Of a stretch of DNA of 64,000 nucleotides, positions 16,330-24,688 are shown in pieces. The stretch is taken from the NCBI RefSeq assembly GCF_002798405.1, contig NZ_PGGV01000004.1, positions 1-64,000 on the forward strand, written 5' to 3'. The translations under genes were made by a program, and so were the position numbers. Source of the stretch: Glycomyces xiaoerkulensis (GTDB lineage: Bacteria; Actinomycetota; Actinomycetes; Mycobacteriales; Micromonosporaceae). A model generated the notes under the pieces. The model saw only the letters and a program-made list of their open reading frames with translations, was not told the origin of the DNA and searched no databases. Position 1 is the first letter of the stretch. Each line of letters opens with the position of its first letter.

Positions 16330-17347
16330 GGGTGGTCTCCGATTCGGCGAGGGCGTCGCGGAAGGCGCCGCGGCTGCGGGCCCAGGATTCGTTTCGGGGG
16401 AAGTCGAGCAGGTACGGCAGGAGCTGCCGCGAGAAGTCCGAACTGGACTCTCGGGGCAGCAGCGAGGGAAGATTGTCGATGGCGATGACGGCGACTCCGG
16501 AGTCGGTGTCCGCGACCGGCGCGGCCCACGAGGTGCGGTCCCGGTAGAACGGCAGCAGGTGGTACGGCGTGCCGACATCGCAGGTGACGTCGGCGACGAG
16601 CGACAGGCGCCCGCCCGGGTCCAGGTGCCGCCGGGACAGGAAGGGCTCGGTCGGGCGGTCGGTGAGGACGGCGTTGATCAGGAGGTCGTGGTCGGTCAGC
16701 GCCTCGCGGTCGAGATCGCGGGTCTCCTCGACGTCCCAGCCGGTGGCCTCGACGCCGGCCGCGGCCAGGGCCTCCCGGGCGCCGCGGCCGCATCGTCCGG
16801 CCGAACCGGTGACGAGCACGCGAACCGGCCGGCGGCACCGGCGCAGCGAGGCGACCAGCGCGGACCGCTCCGTCGGCTCCAGCGGTGCCTCCAGTCGGCC
16901 GTTCCAGTGCAGCATCGCCAGTGCGGCGCCGGTGAATCCGGCCCAGTATCCGAAGGCGGCGACCCGCCGTCCGGCGGCGTCGGTCAGGGATTCCAGGTCG
17001 AGCAGTTCGCCGCCCCCGGCGGCGAAGCGGCCGAGCAGGTCACCGGCGCCCGGCTGACCCTTGTAGCAGTGCCCGAAGTAGGCGTGGCGTCCGCTCACCG
17101 GGCGATCGGTTCCGGGCAGCGCCTTGAGGCCGAGGACGAGCGCGTCGGCGGGTGCGGCGGGCCAGTGTCCGCGGCCCTCGAGGCGGCAGCCGGCGCGGCG
17201 GTATTCCTCGTCGGGGAAGCAGCGGGTATCGGATCGTTCGATGTGGACGGGGATGCCGTCGGCGATGAGCCTCCGGGCGTCCTGCGGGGTCAGCGGGGTC
17301 CTGGTTTCGTCGGGGTGGTGTTCGTGCCTGAGCCAGATGCGGTTCAA
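16322..17347 (-). CDS. Saccharopine dehydrogenase (L-lysine-forming, LYS1-like)
   Basis: A 341-aa protein of the alanine dehydrogenase/LYS1 fold. The N-terminus WLRHEHHPDETRTPLTPQDA is the conserved opening of LYS1-type enzymes; AYFGHCYKGQPG, FGYWAGFTGAALAM and the cofactor region RVLVTGSAGRCGRGAREAL follow, with LINAVLTDRP and SLVADVTCDVGTP downstream. Such enzymes split saccharopine to lysine and 2-oxoglutarate with NAD+. Together with the adjacent reductase it would regenerate lysine. The start is TTG 17347, preceded by GAGAGGGG; this agrees with the family N-terminus. It is the first gene of the minus-strand arm and faces the AT-rich promoter region. Confidence 0.82.
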   Translation of the reverse strand: MNRIWLRHEHHPDETRTPLTPQDARRLIADGIPVHIERSDTRCFPDEEYRRAGCRLEGRGHWPAAPADALVLGLKALPGTDRPVSGRHAYFGHCYKGQPGAGDLLGRFAAGGGELLDLESLTDAAGRRVAAFGYWAGFTGAALAMLHWNGRLEAPLEPTERSALVASLRRCRRPVRVLVTGSAGRCGRGAREALAAAGVEATGWDVEETRDLDREALTDHDLLINAVLTDRPTEPFLSRRHLDPGGRLSLVADVTCDVGTPYHLLPFYRDRTSWAAPVADTDSGVAVIAIDNLPSLLPRESSSDFSRQLLPYLLDFPRNESWARSRGAFRDALAESETTHA

Positions 17348-17623
17348 ACGGGTTCGCCCCTCTCTTCAGTTGCCGAGCGGGGGCCGTCACTGAGCGGAGT
17401 CAGGAGGCATACGCATGTTCAGCTCAGTATGACCCAAACGAGCACAGTCATGACAATATGATATATATCACATATCTAAGGCGTTCCGGAATAATGTAGC
17501 CTGTTACGGGCGCCTCCGGGATCGGTGCCAGCGCTCAGTGTAAGCGTTCCGTCGCACACGCACAGTACACACACCCCGCCACCGCGGCCTTCTTCTTCAC
17601 CCTTCGATCCAGAAAGCTGACCC
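17348..17623. promoter_or_regulatory. Bidirectional promoter region of the hydrazine cluster
   Basis: A 276-bp gap between the two divergent arms. It contains a markedly AT-rich core (about 17440-17500) in an otherwise very GC-rich sequence, including the perfect 12-bp palindrome TGATATATATCA at 17459-17470. No gene is visible. It should hold both promoters and perhaps the binding site of a cluster regulator; no regulator gene lies within the cluster itself. Confidence 0.6.
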
Positions 17624-18871
17624 ATGGCCACAGTCGACGACGTACGCGCCGAGAGGATCCCGGGCCGGATGCGACTCGCCGTGGCCGGCGACTACCTGCT
17701 CTCCCATCTCGGGTTCTTCACCGTCTCGCCGGTCTTGGCGGCCGTCCTCACCGCGAGCCCGGCTCCGAACGCCGAGCTCTACGTCGGCATCGCCCTGTTC
17801 TGCTTCGCCTTCGCCATGCGGGGCGCCTCGCTGTTCCTGGTCTCGGCTCTCCGGCACCTGCGGTACCGGACCGCCATGGCCGCCGGCCTCGGCGTGGCCG
17901 CGGTCGCGTTCCTCCTGCTGGGACTGGTGACCGAGCCGCTACCGGCGATCCCGCTGCTGCTGGCGGCGGGGTGCGGCATCAACATGAACGGTCTGATGGC
18001 GCGGGTCTACATCACCGACAGTCTCCGGGCCAAATCGAACCGGCACCGGATGTTCACGCTGATCCAGATCACCGTGAACGTCTCGGCCGCCGTCGGGCCG
18101 TTCATCGGGAACCTGCTGCTCGAAGTGGAGCCGCTGTACCTGTTCGGCGTCATCAGCGTCTGCTACGGATTCGCCGCGCTCGTCACGTTCGGGCTCGTCC
18201 CCGGGAGCCTCCGCCCCGACGCCGCCGCCATCCGGTCACCGCTGCGGTGGACGACCATCCGATCGATCGCCATGCACCCCAGGGTCAGGCTGACGGTCGG
18301 CATGGCGATCCTCGGCGGTTTCCTGTACGCCCAGCTCTTCTCCGGCATCTCCTTGCACGTGATCGACACGGTCGACAATTCGGCGCTGCGGGCCACCGTG
18401 TTCGCCGCCAACGCGGTCCTGGTGGTCGCGGTGCAGATACCGGTGACGGCGCTCGTGGCCCGATGGCTGGACCGCGAGGTGAACCCGGTGTCGGTGATGG
18501 CCATCGGCATCGGGCTGTTCTGCGCGGCGTTCGCCGTCATGGGGCTCGCGGGCGCCTGGTTCGCCGGATTGATCGCCATGATCGTGGTCTTCTCGGTCGG
18601 CGAGACCTTCTTCACGCCCACGATGGACACGGCGTTCACCGCGTTCGACAACGAGCTGTCCTCGATGGAGCTGGTGAATCTGCGCCTGATCTCCAACACC
18701 ATCGGCGAATCGACCGGGTCCTTCATCGGCGTCAGCGTCTTCCTCGCGGCCGTGGGCAGCGGCCTGGGGAGCCTGTACTGGTACGGCCTCGGCGCGATCG
18801 GGGCCGCCCTCGCGCTGATCCTGACAGCGCGGTCCAGATCGGCCGCCGCCGCGAGTAGAGAGGCGATGTGA
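17624..18871 (+). CDS. MFS transporter, probable product exporter
   Basis: A 415-aa major facilitator superfamily protein with about twelve hydrophobic segments. The N-terminal half has GDYLLSHLGFFTVSPVLAAV and the central loop carries RVYITDSLRAKSNRHRMFTL, a place where MFS exporters show the basic A-like motif; the second half includes GLIAMIVVFSVGETFFTPTM. It begins the plus-strand arm and overlaps the next gene by one base, so it is co-translated with the ATP-grasp ligases. Export of or self-resistance to the cluster product is the likely role. Only a weak site (AGAAAG) precedes ATG 17624. Confidence 0.85.
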   Translation: MATVDDVRAERIPGRMRLAVAGDYLLSHLGFFTVSPVLAAVLTASPAPNAELYVGIALFCFAFAMRGASLFLVSALRHLRYRTAMAAGLGVAAVAFLLLGLVTEPLPAIPLLLAAGCGINMNGLMARVYITDSLRAKSNRHRMFTLIQITVNVSAAVGPFIGNLLLEVEPLYLFGVISVCYGFAALVTFGLVPGSLRPDAAAIRSPLRWTTIRSIAMHPRVRLTVGMAILGGFLYAQLFSGISLHVIDTVDNSALRATVFAANAVLVVAVQIPVTALVARWLDREVNPVSVMAIGIGLFCAAFAVMGLAGAWFAGLIAMIVVFSVGETFFTPTMDTAFTAFDNELSSMELVNLRLISNTIGESTGSFIGVSVFLAAVGSGLGSLYWYGLGAIGAALALILTARSRSAAAASREAM

Positions 18872-20094
18872 TGCGAGCACTCATGGTGGGCTACAACGAG
18901 GGGGCCCTGGCCGCCCTCGACGCGCATCCCGACGAGTTCGAGGTGTGGGTCCTGGAGGAGCCGGACCTGTGGCGCAACAAGGGCCTGCAGAAAAAGGCCG
19001 ACGCGCACCCGGTCCTCGCCGAGACCGTGTTCGCCCCCTACCAGCAGAGCACCGGTTACCGCGAAGCCCTCGCCGGGCTGCCGCGGTTCGACGCCGTCGC
19101 CGCCGGCCTGGAGTACGCCGTCCCGGCCGCCGCCGACCTGGCCGAGCGGCTGGACCTGCCGGGCGCCGGCTCGCAGGCCGCGTCCATTTTGCGCAACAAG
19201 CTGCGGCTGCGCGAGGCGACCGCCGCCGCCGGCATGCGCTGCCCCGAGTTCCGCGAGGTCGCCTCCGCGGCGGAGGTCAGCGCCTTCCACTCCGCCGGTC
19301 CGTGCGTGGTGAAACCGGCCGAGCGCCAAGCGAGCCTCGGAGTGACGCTCCTGGGACCGGGCGACGATCCCGAGCGGGCTTGGGAGGCCGCCCTCGGGGC
19401 CGACGAGGGAGTCCAGCTCGCCGAACGCGACATGCGCTGGCAGTACATGGCCGAGCGGCGCCTGGAAGGGCCCGAGTACTCCACCGAGGTCCTCGTCTTC
19501 GAGGGCGAGACCCGGTTCCTCAACGTGACCCGCAAGGAGTGCTTCCCCGGCAGCCGCCCGGTGGAGGCGGGCCACCTGCTGCCGGTCGATTCCGGTTCGG
19601 ACCGCTGGGAGCGGGCGGTCGCCGATCTCGTCGCCGCCGTGGGCTTCTCCAGCGGAATCCTTCACGCCGAGTGGATCGACACCGATCCGGGTCCGACCCT
19701 CGTCGAGGTCGCCGGTCGCCCGCCCGGCGACTTCATCGTGGACCTGATCGACCGCGCCTGGGGGGTGGACCTGCACCGCCTCTGGCTCCGGATGCTGGCG
19801 GGCGAGGACATCGCAGCGCCGCGTTCACCCCGAGGAGGAGCCGCGATCCGGTTCCTCCGCTCCGAGCCCGGCACCATCGCCGCCGTCGAAGGGGCCGAAA
19901 CCGTCGCCGAACGCGACGAGGTCTGGAAGGCCGACGTCACCAAGAAGCCGGGCGACCGCGTCGCCGACGTCCAGTCGTCCTGGGACCGCGTCGGGTGCGT
20001 CGCGACCGTCGGCGCCGACGCCGAGACCGCCCGCGCCCTCGCCGTCGAGGCCGCATCGCACATCACCGTCACCGTGGAAGGTGCTCAACAGTGA
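18871..20094 (+). CDS. ATP-grasp ligase 1
   Basis: A 407-aa ATP-grasp enzyme of the carbamoyl-phosphate-synthase-like branch, which forms amide bonds through an acyl-phosphate. The N-terminal pre-ATP-grasp region is MRALMVGYNEGALAALDAHP; ILRNKLRLREATAAAGMRCP starts the ATP-grasp core, CVVKPAERQASLGVTLL gives the nucleotide-binding Lys and loop, and LVEVAGRPPGDFIVDLIDRA holds the Mg-binding acidic residue and Arg. Start ATG 18871 shares a base with the transporter stop and follows GAGAGG; its own stop overlaps the next start (GTGA). It probably joins one building block of the product; substrates are unknown. Confidence 0.85.
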   Translation: MRALMVGYNEGALAALDAHPDEFEVWVLEEPDLWRNKGLQKKADAHPVLAETVFAPYQQSTGYREALAGLPRFDAVAAGLEYAVPAAADLAERLDLPGAGSQAASILRNKLRLREATAAAGMRCPEFREVASAAEVSAFHSAGPCVVKPAERQASLGVTLLGPGDDPERAWEAALGADEGVQLAERDMRWQYMAERRLEGPEYSTEVLVFEGETRFLNVTRKECFPGSRPVEAGHLLPVDSGSDRWERAVADLVAAVGFSSGILHAEWIDTDPGPTLVEVAGRPPGDFIVDLIDRAWGVDLHRLWLRMLAGEDIAAPRSPRGGAAIRFLRSEPGTIAAVEGAETVAERDEVWKADVTKKPGDRVADVQSSWDRVGCVATVGADAETARALAVEAASHITVTVEGAQQ

Positions 20095-21350
20095 AACCCG
20101 CCGTCCTGTTCCTCAACACGCGCCGGACCGAGCTCGAGTACGCGCCGGCCTTCGAGGCCGCCCGCGAGCTCGGCTACGATCCGGTCCTGATCTGCGACGC
20201 CGATCCGGGACCGGCCAAACTCCGGTACGCGGCCGAGGTCCACGTCGTCGACACCTACGACGCGGACAAGACCGTGGACCTGGCCCGCGACATCGCCCGG
20301 CACCGCACCGTCGCCGGAGTCACCACCTGGTCGGACCGGGACGTGGTCACCGTGGCCCTCATCGCAGAGGCCCTCGGGCTCCCCGGCACGCCGGTAGAGG
20401 CGGCCCGCGCGGTCCGAAACAAGGCCCTCATGCGCCGCCGCCTCGCGCACCGCCCCGAGCTGATCCCACCGTTCCGCGTGGTGCGCGGCCGCGAGGACCT
20501 CGCGGAGGCGGTCGCCGCGATCGGGTTCCCCGCCGTGCTCAAGCCGACCGTCGGCTCCGGTTCCAAGGGCATCTACCTGCTCCACGACGAGACCGCTGCC
20601 GAACGCGCCTGGGAGGCGCTCGACGCCTACACCACCGCCGGCGGTGACCGGGTCTTCGAGTCCGCGCCCGGCGAACTGGTCTACGAGCGCATGCTCCAGG
20701 GCACCGAGCACAGCGTCGAGGGATTCGTCTCCGACGGCCGGATCGTCACCGCCGGCATCACCGACAAGGAAACGACTCCGGACTTCCGCCTCGAGGCCGC
20801 CCACGTCTTCCCCACCGCGCTCCCCGAGGAGTCGGCCGCAGTCGTGCACCGGTTCGCCGAGGCCGTGGTCGCCGAGTACGGCCTGGACAACTGCGCGTTC
20901 CACCTCGAATGCATCCTCGAGGACGACGGCGAGCCGCGCCTGGTCGAAGTCGCCGGACGCATCGGCGGGGACTACATCACCTCGCACCTGGTCCCGCTCG
21001 CTACCGGACGCTCCTACTACGCCGACGCCGTCCGAGTCGCGACCGGTGAGCCGCTGACCGGCGCGGATTACACCGCCGACCACATCGCCACGGTCCGCAA
21101 GGCCATGGCCGACCGCGCCGGGACCTTCCGCGGCATCGCGAACTGGGAGGAGACCGCCGCCGACGACCGACTGGTGGCCTGCTGCCTCGAGCACGCCGAC
21201 GGCGACGCCGTCCGACTGCCGCCCGACGACTTCATGAGCTGCGTCGTCGCGACCCTCATAGCCCGCCGGCCGCTCGGCGACCGGGAGCAGGCCGTCCACG
21301 ATGTCGCAGCGATCGCCGCCGACCTCGAAGTGGAGATCGAACGGCCATGA
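20091..21350 (+). CDS. ATP-grasp ligase 2
   Basis: A 419-aa ATP-grasp enzyme related to BacD/carnosine-synthase-like amino acid ligases. AVRNKALMRRRLAH opens the ATP-grasp core, VLKPTVGSGSKGIYLLHD supplies the ATP-binding Lys and Gly-rich loop, GTEHSVEGFVSDGRIV is the conserved strand pair, and CAFHLECILEDDGEPRLVEV with GRIGGDYITSHL forms the metal and acyl-phosphate site. GGAAGG precedes GTG 20091; both ends overlap neighbours by four bases. The three ligases differ enough in sequence that each probably makes a different bond. Confidence 0.87.
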   Translation: MKPAVLFLNTRRTELEYAPAFEAARELGYDPVLICDADPGPAKLRYAAEVHVVDTYDADKTVDLARDIARHRTVAGVTTWSDRDVVTVALIAEALGLPGTPVEAARAVRNKALMRRRLAHRPELIPPFRVVRGREDLAEAVAAIGFPAVLKPTVGSGSKGIYLLHDETAAERAWEALDAYTTAGGDRVFESAPGELVYERMLQGTEHSVEGFVSDGRIVTAGITDKETTPDFRLEAAHVFPTALPEESAAVVHRFAEAVVAEYGLDNCAFHLECILEDDGEPRLVEVAGRIGGDYITSHLVPLATGRSYYADAVRVATGEPLTGADYTADHIATVRKAMADRAGTFRGIANWEETAADDRLVACCLEHADGDAVRLPPDDFMSCVVATLIARRPLGDREQAVHDVAAIAADLEVEIERP

Positions 21351-22669
21351 GCGAACACCGGACCATCGTCGTCCTCGGCTGCACCTCGATCTACCCGCAC
21401 GGCGCGCATCAGCTCAGATGCGTCCGAGAGCAGGCCGAGCGCCGCGGTATCCGGCTGGTGGGGGCCGACACCGCCGCGCATCTGGAGCAGTTCGACGACG
21501 CGCTGGACGGCCTCGAGACGATCGCGGTCGACTTCTCCGACCACCGGGGGCTGGCCGAACGCGCGGCCTCGGCGGGCGCGGACGCCGTACTGACCTACAA
21601 GGAGGCCTACGTCGTCCTCGCGGCCAAGGTCGCGAAGGCGCTGGGGCTCAAGGGCAATACGCCGGAGGCCGTCGAGCGCCTCCGGCACAAGGACCGGTTC
21701 CGGTTGCACCTGGCCGCGCATGGATTCGACCAGCCCCGCCTCGCGCTTGCCGACTCCGCCGAAGCCGCCCTCGACATCGTCGACTTCGCCGAATCCGAGA
21801 CCTGGATCGTCAAGCCCCGCAGCGAGTCCGGCAGCGTCGGCGTCGCCGCCGTCCGCGACGCCGACCAGCTTCGCCGCGCCTGCTCGGGCCTGGAGCCGCC
21901 GTTCATCGTCGAGCACTTCGTCTCCGGCGACGAGTACTCGGTGGAGGGGATCTTCCTCAACGGGCGACCGGTGCCCCTGGGGATCACCGAGAAGCGGGTG
22001 AACCACCGGTTCGTCGAGACGGGACACCGCATCGACGCCGACACGCTCGACACGCCCTTCGGCAAGCGGGCGAGCCGGACCGTCGCCGACGCCATGGTCG
22101 CCAGCGGCCTGAGACACGGGGCCTTCCACGTCGAACTGTGGAAGCTCGGCGGACAGATCATCCTGGGCGAGGCCCACATCCGGCCCGGCGGCGACTTCAT
22201 CCACCTGCTGCTGCAGGCCAGCCGCCCCGGCCTCGAGCTCTACGGGCTGCTCATGGACGACCTGCTCGGCCGCCCCACCGACCCCGAGTCGATTCCACCG
22301 GCCACCCGCGCCGCCGGCATCGACTACCTCGACCTGCCCGTCGGCCGCGTGACCGCCGTCGGCGACTGGCGCTCCGAGGCCCGCCACCCGGGTCTCCTGG
22401 ACACCTGCCTCGACCTGTCCCCCGGCGACACCGTCGAGGAGTTGACCGACTCCACCCAGCGCCGCGGGCACGTCGCCGTGGCCGCCGACACCCGCACCGC
22501 GCTCGACGACGATCTGCCGCGCCTGGCGCGGCTTATCACCGAGACCGTGCGTACCGCCTTAACGCTTCCGCCCGATCCCGGCGGTTGCCACGTCCCCCCA
22601 CCGAGCGGCACCGCCGTCGCTCGGTCGCCCCTTCGGCACAAGGAGGCCCCGTGTCACGTCCCTCGCTGA
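21347..22669 (+). CDS. ATP-grasp ligase 3
   Basis: A 440-aa ATP-grasp enzyme. The N-terminal domain begins with IVVLGCTSIYPHGAHQLRCV; RLRHKDRFRLHLAAHGFDQP, WIVKPRSESGSVGVAAV, HFVSGDEYSVEGIFLNGRPV and LGEAHIRPGGDFIHLLLQA follow in the usual order. The last motif replaces the common N/E-V-x-x-R with EAHIRPGG, which still offers an acid and an Arg. The C-terminus is extended by a Pro-rich tail that runs into the start of the ferredoxin gene (19-base overlap). Role inferred as the third peptide-bond-forming step. Confidence 0.85.
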   Translation: MSEHRTIVVLGCTSIYPHGAHQLRCVREQAERRGIRLVGADTAAHLEQFDDALDGLETIAVDFSDHRGLAERAASAGADAVLTYKEAYVVLAAKVAKALGLKGNTPEAVERLRHKDRFRLHLAAHGFDQPRLALADSAEAALDIVDFAESETWIVKPRSESGSVGVAAVRDADQLRRACSGLEPPFIVEHFVSGDEYSVEGIFLNGRPVPLGITEKRVNHRFVETGHRIDADTLDTPFGKRASRTVADAMVASGLRHGAFHVELWKLGGQIILGEAHIRPGGDFIHLLLQASRPGLELYGLLMDDLLGRPTDPESIPPATRAAGIDYLDLPVGRVTAVGDWRSEARHPGLLDTCLDLSPGDTVEELTDSTQRRGHVAVAADTRTALDDDLPRLARLITETVRTALTLPPDPGGCHVPPPSGTAVARSPLRHKEAPCHVPR

Positions 22670-22965
22670 GCGACAGGAAGACCCGCATCGAACTGCGAAC
22701 CAGGGACCCCAGGTGGAAGGCGCCGCCGCGGTTCATCGCGGCCAATGAGTGCATCCACTGCAATTCCTGCGTCCGGGCCTGCCCGGAGTCCTTCGATGCC
22801 ATCGCCAACGTCTCCCACGACGTCGTGATCGTCCCCGAGCTCTGCTCGGGCTGCCCCAAATGCGTCGACGCCTGCCCGGTCGACTGCATCTACCCGGCCG
22901 CCGACTGGGAGCCGACCGTGCAGGACCGCGTCTGGAAGGAGGTTGCACGTGACGACGAGGACTGA
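22651..22965 (+). CDS. 2[4Fe-4S] ferredoxin
   Basis: A 104-aa electron carrier with two complete cluster motifs: Cys34-x2-Cys37-x2-Cys40-x3-Cys44 (in CIHCNSCVRACP) and Cys65-x2-Cys68-x2-Cys71-x3-Cys75 (in CSGCPKCVDACP), plus Cys79. A 30-residue N-terminal extension precedes the fold. AGGAGG before GTG 22651 is an ideal ribosome-binding site. It overlaps the ligase gene upstream and the unknown 559-aa gene downstream, so it is probably the dedicated redox partner of a cluster enzyme rather than a general ferredoxin. Confidence 0.92.
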   Translation: MSRPSLSDRKTRIELRTRDPRWKAPPRFIAANECIHCNSCVRACPESFDAIANVSHDVVIVPELCSGCPKCVDACPVDCIYPAADWEPTVQDRVWKEVARDDED

Positions 22966-24628
22966 TGGTGCGCGCAACCGGCGCGCCACCCGGAGCCGGC
23001 GCCCCTCCCGCGAAGGAGCGGTCGCCGGCTACTCCGATCCGCCCCCGGCGGAGGACCCGACGCCGCTGCGGCTCATGCGGGACCGCATGTCCGGACTGGC
23101 GGCCGAGGCCGGAGTCGCCGCGGTGCTGCCGAGACTGATCAGCATGGACGGCAGGATCGATCCCGGATCGGCACCGCTCCAGCTCACCAGGGCCGAGCGA
23201 CGCGCCCTGCCGCTCCTGACCGGCGACGACGGCGAGGCGGGCAGGACCGTCTTCAAAGGCGCCGTGGGTTACACCGCCTGCGGCAAGCCCTTCCTGGACA
23301 CCCCGAGCGGACCGCCGGCGGCCTCGACGGTCGCCGTCCTCGAACCGGTCGGGCTCCTGGCGTGGTCCGACGCGCGGGTCGAGGCGTTCCTTGGATCCGA
23401 TGCGGCGGCGGAGGACGAGGCGGAACTCGATCGCGCGAGGGCGTATTTGGGAGCACTCCATACTCGTGGCGGCCTCGGCGACGCCGTCACCGCGATCCGC
23501 AGGACCCTGCCGCACGTCGCACCGATCACGACCCACTGCGGCCAGTTCACCATCACCAACCTCCACTCTCCGCGCACGCTCACCGGGCAGTCCCAGGTCA
23601 CCGCCAACCCCGACTGCGTCCTGCACGGTCTGGAGCGCGCACCACTGTCCGAGTGGCCCGACCGCTCCGTGCTGTTCACCGCACTCGCCTGGCGGCTCAT
23701 GCGCCAGTGGGGGCCGAACGGGCTCGAGTACCTCAACGGGATGCAGCTCGGCCACGACCTGCTCACCACCGAGACGCCGTCGACCGAGATCGGCACAGGC
23801 GCCACGTTCCGGTTCCGGCGCATCGACGGCGTGCTCCGCCGAAAGCGGATCGAATCGGTGAGCCACGGGGAGGTCGCCTCCCCCGAGCTCGAACGCCTAC
23901 TGCCGGAGGACCCGGAGCGCCCTGCCGGCACCGCCGCCGGACGCGTCGAGGCGTTCGAGCTGCTCGTGGACGGCCTGCTGCGTTTCATCCGCCGCGCCAC
24001 CGACGCCGAACTGGCCATGAGCCGCGGCTTCCGCGACCTTCCCCTCCTGGCCGAGGTCGCCGAGACCGGCGACCGGCGGGGCCTGGTCGACTCCCACATG
24101 GACGACCAGTACTGCTGCGTCGAGGCCGAGCCCCCGCCCGGCGATCCGGACTCGGCCGACCGGCTGTGGGCGATCTCGTCGCGGATGCGCTACAACTCCT
24201 GGCACTTCCGACCCTGGGGCGGGACCGAAGGGGAGCGCCCCGAACTGGAGACCTACTACCCGCCGGCCCTCCCGGACATCACCACCCACGCCGACTTCCA
24301 CCACCCCGGCCACATCAACTACCGGGTCAAGCACGCGATCCGCGCGCCGCAGGCGGTCGCGGTCGGCCCCACCGAGTTCACCGGCCTACTGGACGTGCGG
24401 CTGTCGCGCTCCCAGGACAGGCCGTTCACCCTGAACGACCTGGTGCTGGCGGTAGAGGTGTCGCGGCGCATCGCCGAGGCGTACCGGGGACTCCTGCTCG
24501 CCGAGCTCGACGGGCGGGGCCCGCACCGGCTTCTCGGATTCGACCTCGACTGGTACCGCTGCCGCTATCTGCCGCAAGGCACGACCGCCGCCGAAACTTC
24601 GGAACCGGGACCTCCGTCGAGCCCATGA
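22949..24628 (+). CDS. Unknown 559-aa biosynthetic protein
   Basis: I do not recognise a family. It is soluble, with no signal peptide or membrane helix. Notable blocks are FKGAVGYTACGKPFLDTP (about 102-119), THCGQFTITNLHSPRTLTG (195-213), HMDDQYCCVEAE (383-394), RMRYNSWHFRPWGG (412-425) and a His-rich THADFHHPGHINYRVKHA (446-463) that could bind a metal. AAGGAGG at 22936-22942 sits six bases before GTG 22949, inside the ferredoxin gene, whose last 17 bases it overlaps. The tight coupling to a ferredoxin suggests a metal-dependent redox step late in the pathway, but this is inference from position only. Confidence 0.7.
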   Translation: MTTRTDGARNRRATRSRRPSREGAVAGYSDPPPAEDPTPLRLMRDRMSGLAAEAGVAAVLPRLISMDGRIDPGSAPLQLTRAERRALPLLTGDDGEAGRTVFKGAVGYTACGKPFLDTPSGPPAASTVAVLEPVGLLAWSDARVEAFLGSDAAAEDEAELDRARAYLGALHTRGGLGDAVTAIRRTLPHVAPITTHCGQFTITNLHSPRTLTGQSQVTANPDCVLHGLERAPLSEWPDRSVLFTALAWRLMRQWGPNGLEYLNGMQLGHDLLTTETPSTEIGTGATFRFRRIDGVLRRKRIESVSHGEVASPELERLLPEDPERPAGTAAGRVEAFELLVDGLLRFIRRATDAELAMSRGFRDLPLLAEVAETGDRRGLVDSHMDDQYCCVEAEPPPGDPDSADRLWAISSRMRYNSWHFRPWGGTEGERPELETYYPPALPDITTHADFHHPGHINYRVKHAIRAPQAVAVGPTEFTGLLDVRLSRSQDRPFTLNDLVLAVEVSRRIAEAYRGLLLAELDGRGPHRLLGFDLDWYRCRYLPQGTTAAETSEPGPPSSP

Positions 24629-24688
24629 GGAGCCGCCTCCCGCCTGGGGCCGCGCGGGACCGCGCTCGTCACCGCCGCACCGCCCCGG

